This document shows positions 18,701-20,000 of a stretch of 20,000 nt of DNA, piece by piece (the stretch's first letter is position 1; each line of letters begins with the position of its first letter). The translations under genes were made by a program, and so were the position numbers. A model generated the notes under the pieces. The model saw only the letters and a program-made list of their open reading frames with translations. It ran no database searches and was not told the DNA's origin. Origin of the DNA: Prorocentrum cordatum (lineage: Eukaryota; Sar; Dinophyceae; Prorocentrales; Prorocentraceae); NCBI GenBank assembly GCA_963575745.1, contig CAUYUJ010018316.1:1-20000 (forward strand), given 5' to 3'.

Positions 18701-19977
18701 TGCATGCTCATGTTGGTCCACGCCTGGACTGTGTCGAGGATCTCAGTCACGAAGCTCGAGCGTTTCTCTGGCACCGTCAGCGTGTCCTTTGGCAGCTTGT
18801 ACATGAACCCCTTCATCGCTTCCACGATCATGTGCTCCATGTGGTCGACGGCGCTAGCACCGATGAGCACCGCTGCGTGGATGTCGGGGTTATCCTTCTT
18901 GGCCTTCTTCGACTGCTTGGGCTTGCTCCCCCGATCCTTCTCTGCGGGCTCGCCGTCAGCGACCTCCCGCTTCCCCTCGCCATCCGATGCAACATGAACC
19001 TCGTCAACAGCACCGCCAACCTCGTCATTGGTGTTGGCGCGCGCAATGTCGAAGAGTTCGGTGTCAAGACGCTTGATAGGAGCTGATACCACGCCACATT
19101 TCTTGAAATCCGCATGGAAAACAGCATATTGAAACACCGCCGTGAGGGTCTGAGACATAGGGACCTCGACCGTCGCCAAATAGCCAAGGACCGTGGAGAA
19201 GTGTGGAAGCGTATCGATCACTAAGGTCTCATTCTGCGACTCCAGCCACGTCTTGATCGCCTTCCAGAGGGAAACAACTGCTCTGATCCTGATCTGGAGC
19301 TGCAGGTATGCAAGTTGTACTTCGTACGTGGCCTTACCCAATATCTTGTCTGCATGCGCGTCGAGGCGCTTACCGACACTAGAAACAGCCCCAAGCTTGA
19401 AATCATTGAACCAAGAATCTCTCCGCATGTCCTCCACGTAGTTGTTAATCGTCTTACGAATGCGCCTGACGGCGACCATCGTTGGGCCCGACGGCAAGGC
19501 CGCCAGGAGAGACAAATCGCTGATAGGGGCGCCCACAGCATCGATAACCTTGGAATCATGGGCCTGAGCCTCTGCCCCAGCCTCGGTAGCGACATCGCCC
19601 TCGCCCGTCTGGTCGCGATCGACTGGCGTTGCCATGTCAGTCATCTTCGGGGCAGCCACTCCTGCGAAGGCCAACATGTCAATCATGCGCGTGCACTGGT
19701 TGCGTGCCTGCTCCTTCCTCTCGTCAGTCTTGACGTCGACCTCGGCAGCATCGTCCGTGGCCCGCGCAGGCGGAGCCGACTCGAGCTGCACATTGTCGTC
19801 GCCTGCTGCTGCCGTGCTGCCAGCTACACTTACCGAGGGAAGATCTTCTGCATACTCAGCCTTGACAAGGCCAGCGGGCGTCGCAAGAGCGTCCCCCTCA
19901 ATCATCAGGCAGTCGGGATCGTACTGCAACGAGGGCGCTGTCGAGCTGTCCAGGCGCTCAGTCTTCACGCGGAGCAT
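15364..19977 (-). CDS. Three-exon gene for an unrecognised ~1232-residue helical protein
   Basis: Three long open segments on the minus strand (exons 19977-17607, 16847-15907, 15750-15364) join in frame through GT-AG introns to 3699 nt, or 1232 residues plus TGA. I do not recognise the family. Seen in the translation: an acidic, Ala/Asp/Glu-rich N-terminus (residues 1-150), mostly helix-forming sequence (about 165-315 and 366-790), a charged linker at 315-365 with the Lys-rich run KPKQSKKAKK, a more globular-looking exon 2, an Ala/Pro-rich stretch, and a basic tail ending LKRCKRQR. There is no signal peptide or clear membrane span. The two basic stretches could be nuclear targeting signals; that is inference. 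Composition stays balanced, without the repeat-driven bias of the other open frames here, which is the main evidence that it is real. It has no coding neighbour in the window. A member of a lineage-specific dinoflagellate family, or a decayed paralogue, is possible. Confidence 0.75.
15751..15906 (-). other. Intron 2 (predicted, 156 bp, GT-AG, phase 0)
   Basis: The minus strand reads GTCACT at the 5' end and CACCTGGAG before GCGAAAGC at the 3' end. Both ends are phase 0 and the length is a multiple of three. The only in-frame stop is the TGA at 15765-15763. The translated composition across the segment (GGGAPNRPAHRK) is unlike the flanking exons, which supports an intron over coding sequence. 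The donor is the least certain point. Confidence 0.5.
15907..16847 (-). CDS. Exon 2 of the unrecognised gene
   Basis: The reading frame is open from upstream of the TTTTGCAG acceptor through about 314 codons that look like normal protein, for example EDLRKFVEASGATHVKV and LFYNKQGRVAASHNALHQKL. The frame has no ATG at its left end and runs straight to the acceptor, as an internal exon should. I place the donor at the GTC codon 15906-15904 because it is GT, phase 0, and gives a smooth join ALACL|AKASLL. Downstream of it the frame changes to Arg/Gly/Pro-rich sequence and hits TGA at 15765-15763. No conserved motif is recognised. Another GT (the GTT codon about 60 bases further on) is a possible alternative donor. 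Confidence 0.75.
17215..17430. repeat. TCC/CTC microsatellite tract in intron 1
   Basis: The + strand is nearly pure pyrimidine, made of TCC and TTC triplets with a few interruptions. On the gene's strand this is a GGA/GAG purine tract within the intron. It has the same orientation as the TCC tract 3' of the gene. Confidence 0.85.
17476..17506. repeat. Hairpin inside intron 1
   Basis: GGACTCCTTGGTT at 17476-17488 pairs with AACCAAGAGTCC at 17495-17506 across a six-base loop, with one bulged base. It lies in a short run of related motifs (GGAGCCAGGGACCC, GGAGCCAAGGAC) that continues to about 17560. Confidence 0.6.
17607..19977 (-). CDS. Exon 1 of the unrecognised gene (start codon to donor)
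   Basis: This exon is open for 790 codons from the ATG at 19977-19975. An in-frame TGA lies six codons upstream (19998-19996), so the ATG is a natural start; its context GCCGCCAGGATG has A at -3. The same AG could instead be a splice acceptor, in which case the true start lies outside the window. The frame closes with TAG at 17604-17602. A GT at 17606-17605, just before that stop, leaves one base of a codon, which matches the phase needed by exon 2. A second GT at 17610-17609 is phase 0 and would need a different acceptor, for example the AG just before the ACG codon a little inside exon 2. The sequence contains no recognisable catalytic motif; it is helical with scattered Cys and Trp. Confidence 0.85.
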
Positions 19978-20000
19978 CCTGGCGGCGATCTCCCGTCAGC
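19978..20000 (-). other. 5' leader or upstream intron end of the gene (truncated by window)
   Basis: The bases before the ATG read CGCCGCCAGG with an in-frame TGA. They are either 5' leader or the last bases of an intron ending CAG|G. The window stops here, so promoter and trans-splice acceptor cannot be judged. Confidence 0.4.

Noticed and set aside
1-20000. tRNA, rRNA, snRNA or spliced-leader gene
   Set aside because: I looked for tRNA B-box-like sequence, conserved rRNA stretches and the dinoflagellate spliced-leader core ending TTTGGCTCAAG. Only short chance matches such as TGGCTCAAG near 17446 and GGCTCAAG in exon 3 were found.
1-20000. Transposase or reverse transcriptase remnants
   Set aside because: No catalytic motif (DDE arrangement, YxDD box, zinc knuckle) was seen in any frame I read, so the repeats are not assigned to an autonomous element.

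Overview
The window looks like nuclear DNA of a large-genome microbial eukaryote, most likely a dinoflagellate (a Prorocentrum-like species is my best guess, moderate confidence). The reasons are: one intron-containing gene in 20 kb, long GC-rich intergenic DNA crowded with microsatellites ((CAA)n, (GGA/TCC)n, (GTC)n, (AT)n) and diverged minisatellites, no bacterial-style operon or ribosome-binding sites, and no rRNA, tRNA or CRISPR that I can recognise. I found no dinoflagellate spliced-leader relict, so the assignment rests on overall character only.

The only convincing protein-coding gene is on the minus strand from 19977 to 15364. I model it as three exons (19977-17607, 16847-15907, 15750-15364) joined by two GT-AG introns (759 and 156 bp). 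The spliced product would be about 1232 residues. It has an acidic low-complexity N-terminus, long helix-forming stretches, a Lys-rich linker and a basic C-terminal tail. I do not recognise a domain or family. Intron 1 holds a (TCC)n tract and short hairpin-rich repeats.

The left 15 kb holds no gene that I can support, and its long open frames are explained by repeats. In order: GC-rich filler with a 21-bp duplication (1-1194); a CCAAGA-GGCCC minisatellite with embedded islands (1195-1850); GC-rich filler; a 165-bp imperfect inverted repeat (2689-2853); a GGA tract (3300-3430); a CAA tract (3745-3850); an AT-richer island (4090-4620); a CAA tract with a conserved leader (4700-4930); a polypyrimidine plus (CG)n block (5105-5333); an AATCGG-rich patch (about 5680-5870); a roughly 135-bp tandem array (6160-7320); a 176-bp tandem triplicate (7564-8091); two stray array units (8240-8440); a repeat module, CAA tract and conserved tail (8905-9265); an inverted array, conserved core, CAA tract and tail (9485-10150); a GTGTCCCG/GATCGAT array (10272-11080); a GGGGCCACG minisatellite (11330-12165); a second inverted array, core and right array (12190-13215); a GTC tract (13318-13430); a second copy of the CCAAGA minisatellite with the same island (13444-14115); and a nested palindrome (14318-14386).

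The most interesting structural reading is that several of these blocks are parts of one dispersed composite element. It has a conserved core of about 150 bp and a CAA tract, flanked by tandem arrays that carry the same GGCTCCCGCTCGA motif in opposite orientations (a foldback-like layout). Copies or parts occur near 4.7, 6.2-8.4, 8.9-10.1 and 12.2-13.2 kb. No transposase or reverse transcriptase is visible in the window, so any mobility would have to be non-autonomous.
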